A stretch of DNA of 64,000 nt, taken from assembly GCF_050948215.1 (NCBI RefSeq), contig NC_135149.1, positions 1,054,001 to 1,118,000 of the forward strand. The letters are read 5' to 3'. The notes beneath the pieces are model-generated. The model made no database searches. It saw nothing but the letters and a program-made list of their open reading frames with translations, and had not been told where the DNA came from. Shown here in pieces: positions 1 to 12,830 of this stretch. This DNA is from Halictus rubicundus. Its lineage: Eukaryota > Arthropoda > Insecta > Hymenoptera > Halictidae. The stretch's first letter is position 1. Each line of letters opens with the position of its first letter. The translations under genes and the position numbers were made by a program.

Positions 1-96
1 AAAAAATGGCTACAAATTTTGATAGATACATTCATGTTATTTTTATAAAGTAATGTAAAATAAAATCATTTTTGTTCTCCGTAAACCTAGTGTTAA
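1..96. repeat. TTAA-ended repeat copy cut by the window edge
   Basis: Inverse orientation of 31177-31310: it ends GTAAACCTAGTGTTAA. ATTTTTATAAAGTAATGTAAA also recurs near 30366. Confidence 0.55.
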
Positions 97-652
97 ATAT
101 GTACGGGCAGAAATAGTTCTGCAAGACTGTGCTGGAGTGGTCGCCGTGTTTAAGTTCAAATTCGAAAAAAGAAAAATATTGTTCTTACAGGAGGACTTAA
201 CATGTGTTTAATTGCGAAGCATAAACAAGGAAACGGATCCATGGAAACTAAAAACTACAAAATATCGATACAGCTTTCCCGTTCCGCGCGAAGCAGGTTG
301 AAGTTTGGAAAGTAAGAATAATTACGTACAGGCGGCTAACGGAATAACGTTACCCGGTCACGAATTGCGGAGATTACGAAAGAAAAAAATCGTGAAATTC
401 CGCGGAGTTCTCGTACACGTACGTGACATTTGTAATGACATTTGTAAGTTGCTCATGAACCATTGTCTCGCGATCGCAAGCAACGAAGATTGATTTAGAA
501 TACTAACCTAACCGGGCACTAGAAATCTCTCTGTCATGAGACGACGATGGTAATGTTTCTTTATTCAAGCATATTTGCTCTATATTATAAATTCCAAATA
601 TTGCGTAATAATAACCATTTATAGCTACCAGTACGATAAATTGACTGCATCA

Positions 653-849
653 GACTGCGGATCGTTATGCAAAAGAAAAATTTTCTAAGCCTGTTGTACA
701 ACGCGGAAGTTTAATAAAAATGTATTTCTTATTTTAATAATTTCAATTAGTCGAAAGTAAACTAACAATATTTCTAAATTTTCATAATGTAGCCAATTTT
801 GTATTTCAACTATTCGTTTTTGCCACAAAAATGCATAAAATTCGCTGTC
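653..849. mobile_element. MITE family 1, 197 bp copy
   Basis: GACTGCGGATCGTTATGCA opens it and ATGCATAAAATTCGCTGTC closes it, followed by TA. The interior is AT-rich. Confidence 0.65.
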
Positions 850-1016
850 TAATTATCATTATGTTGGAGCATAGTTTCAGAACATTTTTTGTTTCATACA
901 TATGTAACATATATGTATATATGATACATATGTATATAATACTCTTGATCAGGTACCAAACAAACTTGTCCCTCATTTTTGTTCTATGAAACTGTGACAA
1001 AAAATCGTACATCCTT

Positions 1017-1190
1017 TTTTAAGGATGTCACTGCAAGGAGGAAGCTTTAATTTTGAAATCTGTGGCAGTTTCATTTGCGAGAAAAATTTTTAAAAATTTC
1101 TACAAAGGTTCCGATTTATAGAACTTTTCAGGAAAAATGTATCTGCAGTTTCTAATCTGCTACATCATGTAAAAAAGGGAATAGGTAGTA
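1017..1190. repeat. Dispersed repeat, copy 1 (shared with 37322-37495)
   Basis: GTCACTGCAAGGAGGAA, then TTTGAAATCTGTGG-AGTTTCA, GAGAAAAATTTTT and CATCATGTAAAAAA match the other copy along ~170 bp. Function and class unknown. Confidence 0.55.
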
Positions 1191-3171
1191 ATAAATACTT
1201 TTACTAGTTTTTATCTTGTTTCCGTAACTGAACTGCGGATGTAGTTGCGAATTCCCATTTCTATATACTGTTTTTCACAAGGATTACCAGTAGAACAAAT
1301 TGTATCGCCGATTAAAAAGTTTAATGATTTAATCGCCGGAAGAATTGTCTTTATGGTCTCAATAACTACTAGACTGTTTATTTTATGCATTTATGACTAA
1401 AACGAGTGCGTGAAATGTGCAGTAGTCAAACAGTTAGTAAAAAGAGAAATGAATTTTTGTTCCACTATTGTTGCAGATAATTGTTATTTTACGCGAAGAT
1501 TCACAGGCTAATAATCACAACAAAAGAACGGTGTCAGAAATTGACAACAATATTAAACATAGAGAAACGATTACATTCCCGTTGTTACCTGGAAAATGGG
1601 TCGTTATTATAAACAATACAACCTAAGAACCGGTTAATTGTTTCGTGAATGTTAACAAGCACGTGTCGGATCTTGTCACGATAGTGTGGGTTACGGATCT
1701 GGGAAAGTCCTGATTTTTCTTTAGCAGTGACAGGCTGTTTTCCAGGTTACTAATTAACGACATGACTACTGCGACATTGAGCTGTAGCTATATGGAAGTT
1801 CTAAGTTTAATCATTTGAATCGGAACATATGGTACGTGTGCTTGCTTCTAAACAAAACCATAACTTATCAATAGACTGCGGAGTTCTATTAAACGTTATC
1901 CCGAGATAGTGTACACAGAAACAAATTTCAGTTGCAATGCGAAAATAAATTATGTGTGCTATCATTTTGTGACACAGGGTATTTTCTAGCATATACGTAC
2001 ATACATACACCGTAGAAAGTCGCGATTCAACGTGTTTTTACTATTCCAATTAACCATGCATTTAGTCGGCGAAACAAGAGCATAACTTTCCATTGAAATT
2101 ACGCAAGACACCGTGTAATTACGGGTCGGGGAGGCGAACGTGGCGCGGTCAACGGCGCGGCTCGCTGCTCCGTCGAGGTCCGGCCCGATCCGGCCCGACC
2201 CGGACGATACAAACGAGCGGACGGTGTTACATTAAGGACTGTTTTGAAAATTACGTTGGCCAATTGAATCGTGTCTTTGTGGTCAGCGATAGCCTTCCGC
2301 TGCCTCCTTGGATCGAGACAAGAAAAAGTGGTAATATCTGATTCACCGTTTATTTTGTAAACATTGTAGCATGCAATGCCGGCAACGGTTAGCCAACTTC
2401 ACGTTTCGAGACTATTAGGCTACGTCTAGCTTGCGAAGCTGATCCATCGCGTACCAACAAATACGGTTTTTACTTTGTTGAACGAATTCCGGTTGGCGCT
2501 ACAACTTGTCTTTGATATTCGTTTTCTAGCTTTCAGGAGAAATTTTCTTTAAGGGGAGACATACATACATACGCCTACGACGTCGAAAAGTGGAGCTTGA
2601 CTTTGAGAATTTTTTTTTATCTCAACAAATGTTTATATCAGAGAAAAACATTCAGTTACATAAGTTGCGAAAAAATATCAAATAGAAGTGAGGTGGCAAC
2701 CATGTTTGATCCATGACCCTGGTTGATCTATGGCAACGAGAGATTTTTAAATCTTTTCCGAACCATGATGACAATTTTACTTAAAAAGACAATAACATTA
2801 TTGCAGGAACGAATGGAAACTTGTCTAAATAATATTTCAGTGAAACATTGGAACATTGTTTGCCGAATTATTGTACATCGCTCTTCACGATTATCTCCTA
2901 ATCGGATAAAATCTCGTCAACCTGTAATTTCAAATCAACTTGAAATAGATTGAATGATCTTGAAGCATCCTCGACACCTACGCTCAACGATTTCTCCTCG
3001 TGAAATTCTAATGATGCCCTCGAACTAATTCTATTGCTACATATTCAATTGAAAAAAAAGTGTGAATTACTTCCTGGTACACGCGTGCATATCTATTTAT
3101 AGAGTGAACTATATGAATCTTTGAATATTATGACTTAATTGTAACTCATGTAAAATTATTCGTAATAAATA

Positions 3172-3354
3172 CACTGCGCGGTTTTTATGCACAATACCAA
3201 TTTTCTAAATCAATTGTGGGAAGCAGAAGTTGAATAAAATTGTATTTCTTCTTTCAATTATCTCTCATAAGTTGCAGAGATTGTGAGAATATTTTTAAAT
3301 TTTTCTAATTTGGTTTCTCGCGTAAACATTGTTCTTCTCATACAATCTGTAGTC
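3172..3354. mobile_element. MITE family 1, 183 bp diverged copy
   Basis: CACTGCGCGGTTTTTATGCA at the left; the right end, ATACAATCTGTAGTC followed by TA, is more diverged. The interior resembles that of the copy at 653. Confidence 0.5.
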
Positions 3355-3771
3355 TAGTAAAGTAATAAATGTAAAAACTATCCATTGAACAACTTATACT
3401 TAACAGAATTCATAATAGGCAATTTGACATTAACAAGTTAATATTTTAATATGCTAAATAGATACCTATTAAACCTATTAAATTGGTATTACTACTGCCT
3501 TCGTTATTTCCTTAATCGATTCAATTAAACGTTAAAGTTCAGCAGCTTTACAGTAGGTACCAGCCATACAGTAAATACATATCAAATAAAATCACAATTT
3601 TATATAGACAGTGTACGCGAATATGAGCATATGTGAAGACTGTTACTATCTGGACCAAATGCAATTTTTTCAAAATGTTCATTACACGTCATCTATTAAA
3701 CTAATCTTTCTAGCTTCTCAAGAAAACCTTAAGTGGTCTGGTCGACTTTGAAAGAAGTTACTCTGACTTAA

Positions 3772-4320
3772 GGGCCCGGGATAGTCACGTGACTTTTTAA
3801 TTAATAATTTCCATTCACAGCCTTCAGACACAGACTTCAGATCCGTCTTGGTCTTGATCCGACGGGTCTTTAAGTCTGTGACTAAACTTGTCACATTTTT
3901 TGCTCTGTATTATCGATATTATGAATTCTGACGCCAGAAACGTGCTTCAAGTTTTTGGCTTTATTTCACAGAGAATCAAGACAAAATATAGCTGAATTTG
4001 TAGCTGGAGATATTTTCTAGTGCGCGCTGGTCTCGACATCATCCAGAAAACTCATCCAATGGCATAAAAATGCTTGGAGTCCACGGCATGCACATCGTCA
4101 ATTTTTGGCCTACTTCTAACGCTTATATTACCAAATATCTGCATAATCTCGGCAGCTCCTGACCAGCGCGCGCTAGATTGAACCTTCCTCTTTCGAATGA
4201 GCCCTTTACCAGCGACAAAATATTCGTATATAAGGATAAAAACTTGAGACACGTAAAACCATTTTTTGACGGTAACGTGGTCACTCTCTACCTTATCGCG
4301 AATCAACGAAGACCGGGCCC
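3772..4320. mobile_element. 549 bp TTAA-flanked element (piggyBac-like MITE candidate)
   Basis: TTAA at 3768-3771 followed by GGGCCCGG, and inverted CCGGGCCC followed by TTAA at 4321-4324. TTAA target duplications are diagnostic of piggyBac elements, but the TIR is short and palindromic, so chance is possible. The subterminal GATAGTCACGTGAC recurs at about 37268-37283. Confidence 0.45.
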
Positions 4321-6663
4321 TTAAAGGATGTGGGAACAATTACACGAGCCACTATAAGTGTAATTTAAAATTGTGAAGTGGATCATGCGCGATATAACAT
4401 GTTAGGTCGATAGTCGTTTGTGTAACTGTTCATTTCGATAACGTGCAGTGCCGGCGCGACATCCGCGACGTCCGCGCCGTGTATGGAAGCAACGACAGGA
4501 CAGCGCTTCTAGCATGACGACCTAACAGAACAAAGAGTTTACGCCTCGCATACGATACCCCCGCGGAGAAGGTTTCATTCGTGTGCCGCGTAACTGAACT
4601 CCTGGTTGTTTGCTCTAGCGGACTCCTATATCTCCGGCCGGCAACGATCTCGATCTCGATCCTGACACGGTGCACAGTGGTCCGGATCGAAGAATTTATG
4701 GCTTGTTTTTCGAAACAAGAGACCGTAAGGTACACCGACCGCCACAATAACTATCCGCTGTACTCCCAGCACCGAAACGCATACATAGTTGCCAAAACGG
4801 GCTTGCTTTCCTGTTTCTTTTTATTAATGCAAATGATTTTTATTTTACATAAAGATTCGCAGTCTAGTATTTATCTAAATAAAGTAAGTATCGGTAAAAT
4901 GTGTGGATACGATGAACTCTTGTCGGTTGAAACAACCGCAGTAAAAACAGATGTCGGTGACTCCAATGTAAACCCGAGGAACTATAGCTGTAGGACATAG
5001 AAAAACTAGCCGCGTTTAACTTGACAACAGACTGGGTACATCATCGGCGGTTAATGACGTTGTTGTTGCTAAAAACGCGGATGTGTCGACCTAATTCGCG
5101 AGCCGGTGCGTCGCGGGATAGCAAAGGGAGATAAAGATAGAGATAGAGAGAAAAAGAGTGGATACAAGCCGACAGGACGGTCCGCTTTCGCAAACTCGCT
5201 AATCAAGGTTCACGAGCAATGACGTAAAAGTTCTCGGTTGACGCTCGAATCGTGCAATTTTTCGACGGACTCTGTCCAACCTATGTATGTCGTTACTCCC
5301 CACAGTGGTCCGGATGGAGTTACAAAGTTTTTTCAAGTATGTTTCGTCTTAAAATAAGACATGCTCTCTCGAATAGAGTTTATTAGATCAAAATCGAACA
5401 ACAATAGGTTCGACTTTTGTCCAAAGCATACTGCGCCCTACTGTGCGACGCGTCCGCGCGAAGTAGGAAAAAAAGACGGTGGGAAACATCTGTCAACAGC
5501 GAATCAGACATCCGATCCGATGAACAGGAATTTCAAGCTCATGCGGTCATCTAAATTCCAGAAGATTTGATTTCGTACGATTGCGAGAGCTACGGGCCGC
5601 AGCCGGGCAGCTGTCGGCTGGAATATCCAGCAATTAAAATCATGGACAGAAGAGTGAATTTGGTCACGGCGCCTGATGCTCAACGAAAACAAGCAGTTTC
5701 TCGGTCATCGATCATCATTACTTTCACTGAACGCACTAATTTGATACTCGCGTGAATGGAATGGAGCCCACGGATTTTACGAGTCGTTAACGGCGCGGAA
5801 AAATTACCGACACTTTGGTTCCCGGTGTCTCTCGAGTTCCTGTTTTGCAACTAAATATTTGCTCTGGTTTACGCCATCGGTATTCCCATCAGTATTCCTG
5901 CGTCAAACGATAGTTTTACAAACGCTTATAAATACCGTTTAGTGTCTAGTCTGTTTTCATCGTTACAGTAATTGTGTAAGAAAAGATGAATTGTTGTCAA
6001 TCTAATTGGATACTTACATTCACTTATGACCTTATATGTCTTATGTTGTTATATGTGTTTTCTTATTTGTGTACAGTGTACTGTGTATTCATATTCTTAT
6101 TTACACCTTGTTGTTAAACGATTTTTAGTTTTATTATATTTTTCTTATCATTTACTATCTTCGACGATAAACGATCATTGAGAGTCTAGTGTACAATTAA
6201 ATTTGAAGTAATGCGTCACTTTAAAATGTAATCGGCGAGGAGATGTAAGACGAGATCATTTCTTTTTGGGCCCTCCTTTCTTATTTCTCCCATACCTAGT
6301 AGGATCGCGTAAAAAATTGGATACAAAATGGGAATGCTCGAGTTTTCGCCCGATTTCACGAATCCCACTTTCTTAGTCCCCAAATAATACTAAAATTGTG
6401 CCTTGTTCATTTTCACTGAAGTAATTACTTTAGACAGTGATTTCTCTATATATGTCGCAAGGCCTGGACGATAAACGTCGCGGAAGTATCCCCACTACCG
6501 CGGAGTATACCCCGTGAGGGGCCGCGAAACTCGAGAAGCCTCGGACGTCGAGGAGTGTAAACACAACACGGCTCCGGTATGTCTGCCGAATGATGCAGGA
6601 CGTTGGCAAAACCCGTGTTGTTGACATACATCGAGAATTCACTTCTTCGTAAATCTGTCTTCG

Positions 6664-6725
6664 TGTCTCTACCGTAACTGTCCAAATTTTGTCCCCACCA
6701 CTGGAACCAGTTACGGAGATACTAC
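6664..6725. repeat. Dispersed repeat shared, inverted, with 19005-19066
   Basis: TCTCTACCGTAACTGTCCAA and TCCCCACCACTGG match the inverse of 19005-19045. AGTTACGGAGATA stands nearby in both copies. Confidence 0.45.
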
Positions 6726-8090
6726 ATACTGTGGTTTAGAAGACGCAGTCTAGCGGAAGTATTAAACGGGGCACATTGTGTAAAGAGGTGAACACGATTG
6801 CCGTCGTCCCAGTGGCAGAAACGAGGCGTCAGGTACCAGAAAGAATCCGGTCGAAGATCGTCGCGCGGTGAGCTGTCGGCTTTTAGAAAGATGAAAAACC
6901 AGTGGCTGGTACGAAACCGCCGTTACGACGAGCACAATTCCATTCCTCTTAATTAGTTTTTCATTATCCTTGAAACAGGATCGCGGTACTTTCTCTACGA
7001 TGTCGTCCGACGATCGACAAGAAACGGAGAACTGGTGTCATCCAGAAACGAATGGTTGCTCGATCGTGGATCGTCGATCGAAGCAACTGCACCAGATCTC
7101 TCCAATTAAAAATCCGTTTTCCCGTAAGAACGTGAGAAACGAGGGGACTTGTACCGGATCAGAGTTTTCTTGAATCGATCCTCGTGAGATTTCTAATCGA
7201 AACGGTTCGAGTTACTTTGAAATGTTAATTAGTTGATCAGAGCGTCGACTGGTACTCTAATTTGATGATAGTACAGTACACTCACCGTTGTTTAGAAAAC
7301 GTACATTTTATTTACAGTCTCGTATGCATATGTACATAGCTAGCTTAGAGATTTTATGTAGCACATAGAATTGGTTATAATTTCGTACTGTAAATAGAAT
7401 ACTTAAATGGATCGGTGTGATATTTAATATTCAATTTACTGAATCTCTTAGTAGAAAGTAAAATCTTGTTTAAATTCTATTTCTTGATATTTGTATACAG
7501 CATTAGAAATTTGCATAAACATTGGTAGCCTTATTATACTACTAACTTAGTGTTTAATTCTTTGTTCAATGTAATTTAATGCAGTCTCGGATAACAACTA
7601 TAGAAATTAAGATCTTGTTCGAGTCCGTTTTCTGGACAGTTGCGTACAGCCTTGCAAATTTGCATAAACATCCGCAGTCTAATCATTATTTATATCAGTG
7701 TCTAAAGTCGCAAAGAAGCATCAGTTGCTCTTTGCCAACTGTAAATACGCACATTTACCAATGTGACGTCCATTTTTATGGCGATGCATGTTTTTTCCGC
7801 AAATAAAAGGAGGTTATAGATCAAGAAAGGTGAAATCCTCGTTTATAGGCCAATTAAAATTTTAAATTTTCCATGCGACCCCGTTTCTAGCCGACAGTTT
7901 TGCTATTTTGATCGTGTTATGGGGCAAAAAGGAATGTAGAAGAAGCATCGATACGCGCGCGAAAAGCGTGAAAGTTCCAGGAGAGTAGATCTCGATGAAT
8001 AACGGATGAGATTCGCGCGTACGAATAAAAAGAACATGCTAAACTGCCACAGAACAACAAACACAGCTTTTCCCATGAAATCGAGCCGAT

Positions 8091-8123
8091 GCGACGCGAC
8101 GCGACGCGACGCGACGCGACGCG
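8091..8123. repeat. (GCGAC)n pentanucleotide repeat
   Basis: Six perfect GCGAC units plus a partial one, in an otherwise AT-rich stretch. Confidence 0.9.
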
Positions 8124-8415
8124 TCGAAGAAATTGCGTTCCGCGCTGCAGAAAGTAGAAAATTGCCATTCATGTACGATTTCATCGCGTTTCTATTTCGA
8201 ACAATTGCTGCGTAGATCGTGCTCAAATAATCCGTGGCTATCACATTTCTGGCGCATTGCTCAACTGGTTACCATTGCTCCAGCTAATAAAACCGGTTAA
8301 AACTCATGGCTATCGTTTCGTTCAGAGATATAGAACAGCATGTATTTGATAGTTTCACCAAAAAATCTTACTGCATGTTGCAACACTTGAAGTCAATAAT
8401 AGCTTCTACTTAAAT

Positions 8416-8520
8416 CTTCTGATTTTAACACTTTTAATTCTATCATTTTTAATCGTAATATTTTTAATTCTAACACTTTTAAACTCTATCTTTGTTAATT
8501 GTAGCATTTTTAATTCGATT
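8416..8520. repeat. AT-rich minisatellite, ~20 bp unit
   Basis: Variants of TTTTAATTCTAACAC and TTTTTAATCGTAATA repeat five or six times. Confidence 0.6.
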
Positions 8521-10129
8521 CTAATCAGTTAAATTTTGGTTATCTGGACACCTATCTTGAACAGAATTTTGTCGAAGCACGAAAGATAACTGTTCGTTTC
8601 GATCTCTGTGAAGAAGACAGAATCAAGGTCGAACCTTCCCTGCACACCACAAAGGCGTGATATGTCGACTCACAAAGACTTGTGAGCGTCAGATTCGACC
8701 CGGATACGGACACCGAGACTGCTGGCAAACCAGTCCTCGTGGATATGTACCATCTAATTGACGTTCACTGCCTACATGTATTGTATCTAATTTCACGATT
8801 AGACAACTTCCTCGAGAATCTGCGTGGAAATACGAAATATGTGGACCTCGAGCTGTGGCTCAAGGCAAAACCTTAAGTACTATCATTCTATCAAGTATTA
8901 TCATACTAATCATTTTTCTTGACGGAAGCAAATCCAGAATATCACCTGATAAAACTCTAGATTGAATACAGAAGAATCCTGTTCCCGTGGCTCATCATCT
9001 ACAGATAAAACAAAACTTGAATTAAACATCCGTCGATTATCATTCAGGAAAAGTTTCTTTATTCGCATCTACACTCGTAACATCAATAAGAAGTCTACTT
9101 TCACATGGTAACATAGCAATGCGTAATGTTCGCCATTTCACATGAAAGAATTTAATGTTTCTGTTACGTGGCATTTCGCCGTAACGCAATAATAATCTAA
9201 TAATTTCCTTCGGCAAGAATGGACGGGAGTACAAAACGGAAGTGCATATAAGAAAATCCATTAGGAAAACGGATCATAAATGTTTAATAACAAAGCGGTC
9301 GCTGTATAATCATTGATTGTACAACGCTGGAAGAACGATGCCAATGAATGTTACCATTCCTAAAGAACTCACGGAAGTTTTTGCGATTTATGAAAACAAA
9401 CACTTTACCAACTTATCTTTTCCGTTTAGTTCCTGTGTCTTGGAGGACATTTTCGTGAACAAAATGTACCGGAGCTGTATCAGCTGGAGAACATATTGGA
9501 TCTAGACAAGATCTTTGTCGTTAACTATACACGCGATACGACGCGTTTCGCGCGGCGCGGTGCGGCTCGGTGGAAAACCTTGAGAAAAATAAACAAGTTG
9601 AGACCGAGCCAGCCGCGAGTCAATTCCAGCCAAGATTATTCTATTTAGGTAAATACGTATTTTTGCATATTAAACGGCCGCGGTTAGCGGACCGTTGCAG
9701 CCAGAGATAAACGACTTAATGGAGCGCCAGTAGCGAGAACATATTTCGCATCGAATCGGTGTTAGTAATTTAGCCCATTCGACGACACTTTGAATAATGG
9801 AAAATATGGAGTGGATATCGAACGAGTCTTTATATCGATCACCAGGCTCGTGTAAAATGTGGAATATCCTGCGCGTGATAACGCTGGAAACGCCGAAACG
9901 GCTCGATGAATGCATCGATTCACCGCGTCGCGTCGCGTCGATTCCATTTGGAATGTGCAATTCAATGAATCCGTTCGAGACGTTCTACTTTGACACCAGC
10001 GAGCGATCATGAATTATCGATGTGCTGAAAATGGGAACTATGTAAATTATACGCGATGGCTATGTCGACTATAAAAATGCCGTAGAATGTTCCGTACGCC
10101 AAGGGATTGCATTGGAACCCAGACGATTC

Positions 10130-10275
10130 GATCAACTATTTCTTTCGATGTAAGCCGATGGCTCGGTACGGCTTTTGACGAATTGCGGATGAGGGGATGA
10201 GTACCTATTCGGCGTGACATTGTTCTCGAATGGACTGAGAGTTTATAGGTACCATAAAGTTATCCGGCAGACCAT
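10130..10275. repeat. MITE family 2, partial copy
   Basis: TTTCTTTCGATGTA, then GTACCTATTCGG, TGACATTGTTCT and GAGAGTTTATAGG match the two complete copies. The right end is degenerate. Confidence 0.55.
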
Positions 10276-10939
10276 AAAGGGGTCGACCGAGTAGCGATAT
10301 CTTTCGTTGGAGAAGGATAGAATAATATCGTAACTGGACATCGGATCTTTATGCACCATGAAAATTTTCTACCTGAATTACCACAAAGTGGAGTGAAATA
10401 GAAACTGATTTTCTTTATTAATACGTTTCATAGGGTTGAAAGTAATATAACGATATTTCGAAATTCTTCTAATGTTTTTACTGTTTTAAATTAAACGTAC
10501 TCATTTCGTACTAAATACATAAAATCCGCAGTCTAAATATGACATGCCCTCTCGTTCTGGCACTACCCGATATCGAGCAAAAAAGAAATCCAAGTCGTAT
10601 GATCCAATATTAAAAATGTTATTATCCTTTTAAAAGTGTTCGAACATTACTGTGGCTTCACTGTACAGCGGAACTCCGTTTATATGAACTAAATTTTAGC
10701 AGTGCCTGGTTGATTGAACTATGGCTAAGCGACCTCCTATTAAATGAACGAAAAATTATAGTCAGTGGTGTAAAACAGGTGGACTCCTATTATATGAACT
10801 AACTTGTCTTACTGTAACTTCTTAACGAATAATCGCGCTATTCTACAGACAAGAGACAGCTGTATGGAGATTTCAGGTTCTGCAATTTCTCCGGTCGATT
10901 ACGTCAACGATTCGCGCGAACGGCTTGCATACAGAAAAA

Positions 10940-11539
10940 TTATCGGCATGTACCTTCGCGTATTTGTCGCCTCCTGACAGGCGGTGGGGCGCCTGTGCGT
11001 CGTCTCCTGGCGTAGGTGTGAACCGGTACGATCAGCCTCGGTCTCGGTATAAGGAATCCACCTTGATTATTGCCACTCTGATTCACCTCGGACTCGCTGT
11101 CGGTAGTGCCGGTACTGCTCGACCTCCTCGACTCAGAGTCCTCTCTAACTATAGAGGAACTGACCCGGCCACCCTCTAGCACACCCTCCAATTGAGAGAT
11201 CACCTCGGCGTAGGGTTGCCGGCACCTCTCTTCCTGTTCCCTGGTAACTTTGCTCCTCCCATTACCGGTCCAATTTACTCCGCACTCGCGCCAGCTGGCC
11301 TCGTAAAGAAGCTCCATGGCCCGTCCCCTTGTTGCATCAGGGTCCAACAAGAGTTCCGGGTCCTCCAGGACCGCGCGACCAGGATAACTCCTCACCTTCA
11401 TTCTTGAATCTATCAAAATCCCTTCCGGAGAACTGTTACGCTCGAAACCAAACACACACACACACACACACGCCGTCTCTCTAACAGTCCACCGAGGAAA
11501 GAGATTGTTGCTCAGGGACAATACATAGCTGACTTTCAT
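10940..11539 (-). CDS. Uncharacterised 199-codon GC-rich ORF inside a foraging intron
   Basis: Not recognised. The ATG-to-stop frame is in strongly GC-rich sequence, unlike the AT-rich surroundings. The N-terminal ~40 residues run through an (AC)n tract and are doubtful; from MKVRSYPG the composition looks protein-like: RAMELLYEASWRECGVNWTG, an E/R-rich helix-like stretch (REQEERCRQPYAEVISQLEG), a Ser/Asp/Glu-rich low-complexity region and a basic C terminus (ARRRRTGAPPPVRRRQ). A short ATG frame, MPKVDPFDESQLCIVPE, overlaps upstream in another frame. It could be an intron-nested gene, a gag-like transposon remnant, or an alternative exon; CAAG|GTGGAT near 11070 could act as a donor. No function is proposed. 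Confidence 0.3.
   Translation of the reverse strand: MKVSYVLSLSNNLFPRWTVRETACVCVCVFGFERNSSPEGILIDSRMKVRSYPGRAVLEDPELLLDPDATRGRAMELLYEASWRECGVNWTGNGRSKVTREQEERCRQPYAEVISQLEGVLEGGRVSSSIVREDSESRRSSSTGTTDSESEVNQSGNNQGGFLIPRPRLIVPVHTYARRRRTGAPPPVRRRQIREGTCR
11451..11471. repeat. (AC)n microsatellite
   Basis: Perfect dinucleotide run within the upstream part of the 199-codon ORF. Confidence 0.9.
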
Positions 11540-11929
11540 CGAACGGGTCGACCTTCGGCATGATTCACCGCGGCGCTGGCCACTTTCTGCCGGTTTTTGC
11601 GCTTTTCACACGCGCGGACATAAATTACACCAGACGCTTATTAATTATCACCGGTGCACCGAGTCACGTTCGCCGGTATATCGCGAAGCCCCGGACTCGG
11701 GACTCGGTAACCCGTTCCTCCCGCGGGACCGGCTAAGATTTACCGTGGGAACGTGAAATTCGAGAACCCGCCGCGTATCTGGCATCCATCCAGCCAGCCA
11801 GAAGATCGATGGATCGCTCTTCTCGACCGCTTCCGTCTGCGCCGAGCGAAACCACTCGGTTCAAATCTCAGGCGCGTTCCACGTGTGAATCACTGGGACG
11901 CGACGCGACAGTGAATCGTGATTGGATCA

Positions 11930-12830
11930 ACGAAAATCAGTTTTCCAATTTGAACAGAATTTTAGTGATCCCTTCGGTGTGTCTTGCAATTTCTTCGTCC
12001 ACGAAGGTGCAAATTCTGCTGTTCTTAAATCGGCGAGTCAATGCCAGGTCCCTACGAGAACAATAACCGATGGAGTACCTATTTTTAGCTCCACCGAGGT
12101 GTAAATCGTGATCAATCCTCGGATCTATCATAAATCAGTCTCACTTCGAATTGGAATTTCAGTGATCCTTTATCAGGTTGCTCATAAGGTACAAAAAATC
12201 GATTCGATCGTTTCGATTGTTTTTGAACTGGCGGAGTCAATTTCAGACTTCTGCGAACACAACAAATAACGGGGGACTCATTTTCAGATCCACGGCAGTA
12301 TGAATCGTTCGATTCTAATCCGTCTCTCCATTCGAACAGGAATTTCAATGATCCTATCGATGGATCGTCTGTATCCTTAATACAAGATAAAACAAACTTG
12401 TTTTTTTTTAAGTCAATTTCTGCGAGAATAATAAATAATGGAATAGTACCAATTTTTCAATTCTCTTCGCTCTAAATCGTGATTCGGTCGATCCTCAAGA
12501 TCTGGGGATTGCGCGTTAGAAGATCTTCTCCAAATCAACAATTTCAGTGATAACCGCTTTCAACGTATCCTGTGTCCTCGTCACATAAGAAGAAACAATC
12601 ATTGTTTTTGAACCAACGAATCGATTCCAGACTCCTGTGAGAACAATGAACGATGGTGTCCTTATTTTTAGATCATCCGCGGCGTAAATCACGATCCTCA
12701 GACCAAACGGGACTTCGTGGTTGCCATTATTACAAAGGAAAGTTTCGTTCGAAACGAGTTCTTCTATGATTCTATCGATGCATCCCTGCATTTCTTGCGA
12801 CCAACACCGTTCAAATACCAAGACTCTCGC
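11930..12830. repeat. Diverged tandem array, about five units of 190-220 bp
   Basis: Landmarks recur in order: GAACAGAATTTTAGTGATCC (11952), TTGGAATTTCAGTGATCC (12151), GAACAGGAATTTCAATGATC (12334), AATCAACAATTTCAGTGATA (12533) and a weaker fifth near 12751. A second landmark (GAGAACAAT-A-CGATGG followed by ATTTTTAG and GTAAATCGTGATC) recurs at ~12055, 12255, 12422 and 12640. Units are perhaps 60-75% alike. No frame stays open through it. Confidence 0.65.

Larger units (their letters stand above)
4400..10939. other. Intronic stretch of foraging without recognised genes
   Basis: AT-rich with GC-rich patches at 4440-4660, 5080-5640 and 6460-6860 that contain only unconvincing short frames. CACAGTGGTCCGGAT occurs twice (4673 and 5299). 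Single MITE-1 ends and the repeats listed separately account for part of it; the rest shows no pattern I can name. Confidence 0.5.

Noticed and set aside
4581..5000. 139-codon plus-strand frame
   Set aside because: Runs through a MITE family 1 end (near 4850), so it cannot be a conserved coding region.
8682..8876. 64-codon plus-strand frame starting MSVRFDPDTDTE
   Set aside because: Looks slightly protein-like but lacks splice context and any recognisable family; too short to support.
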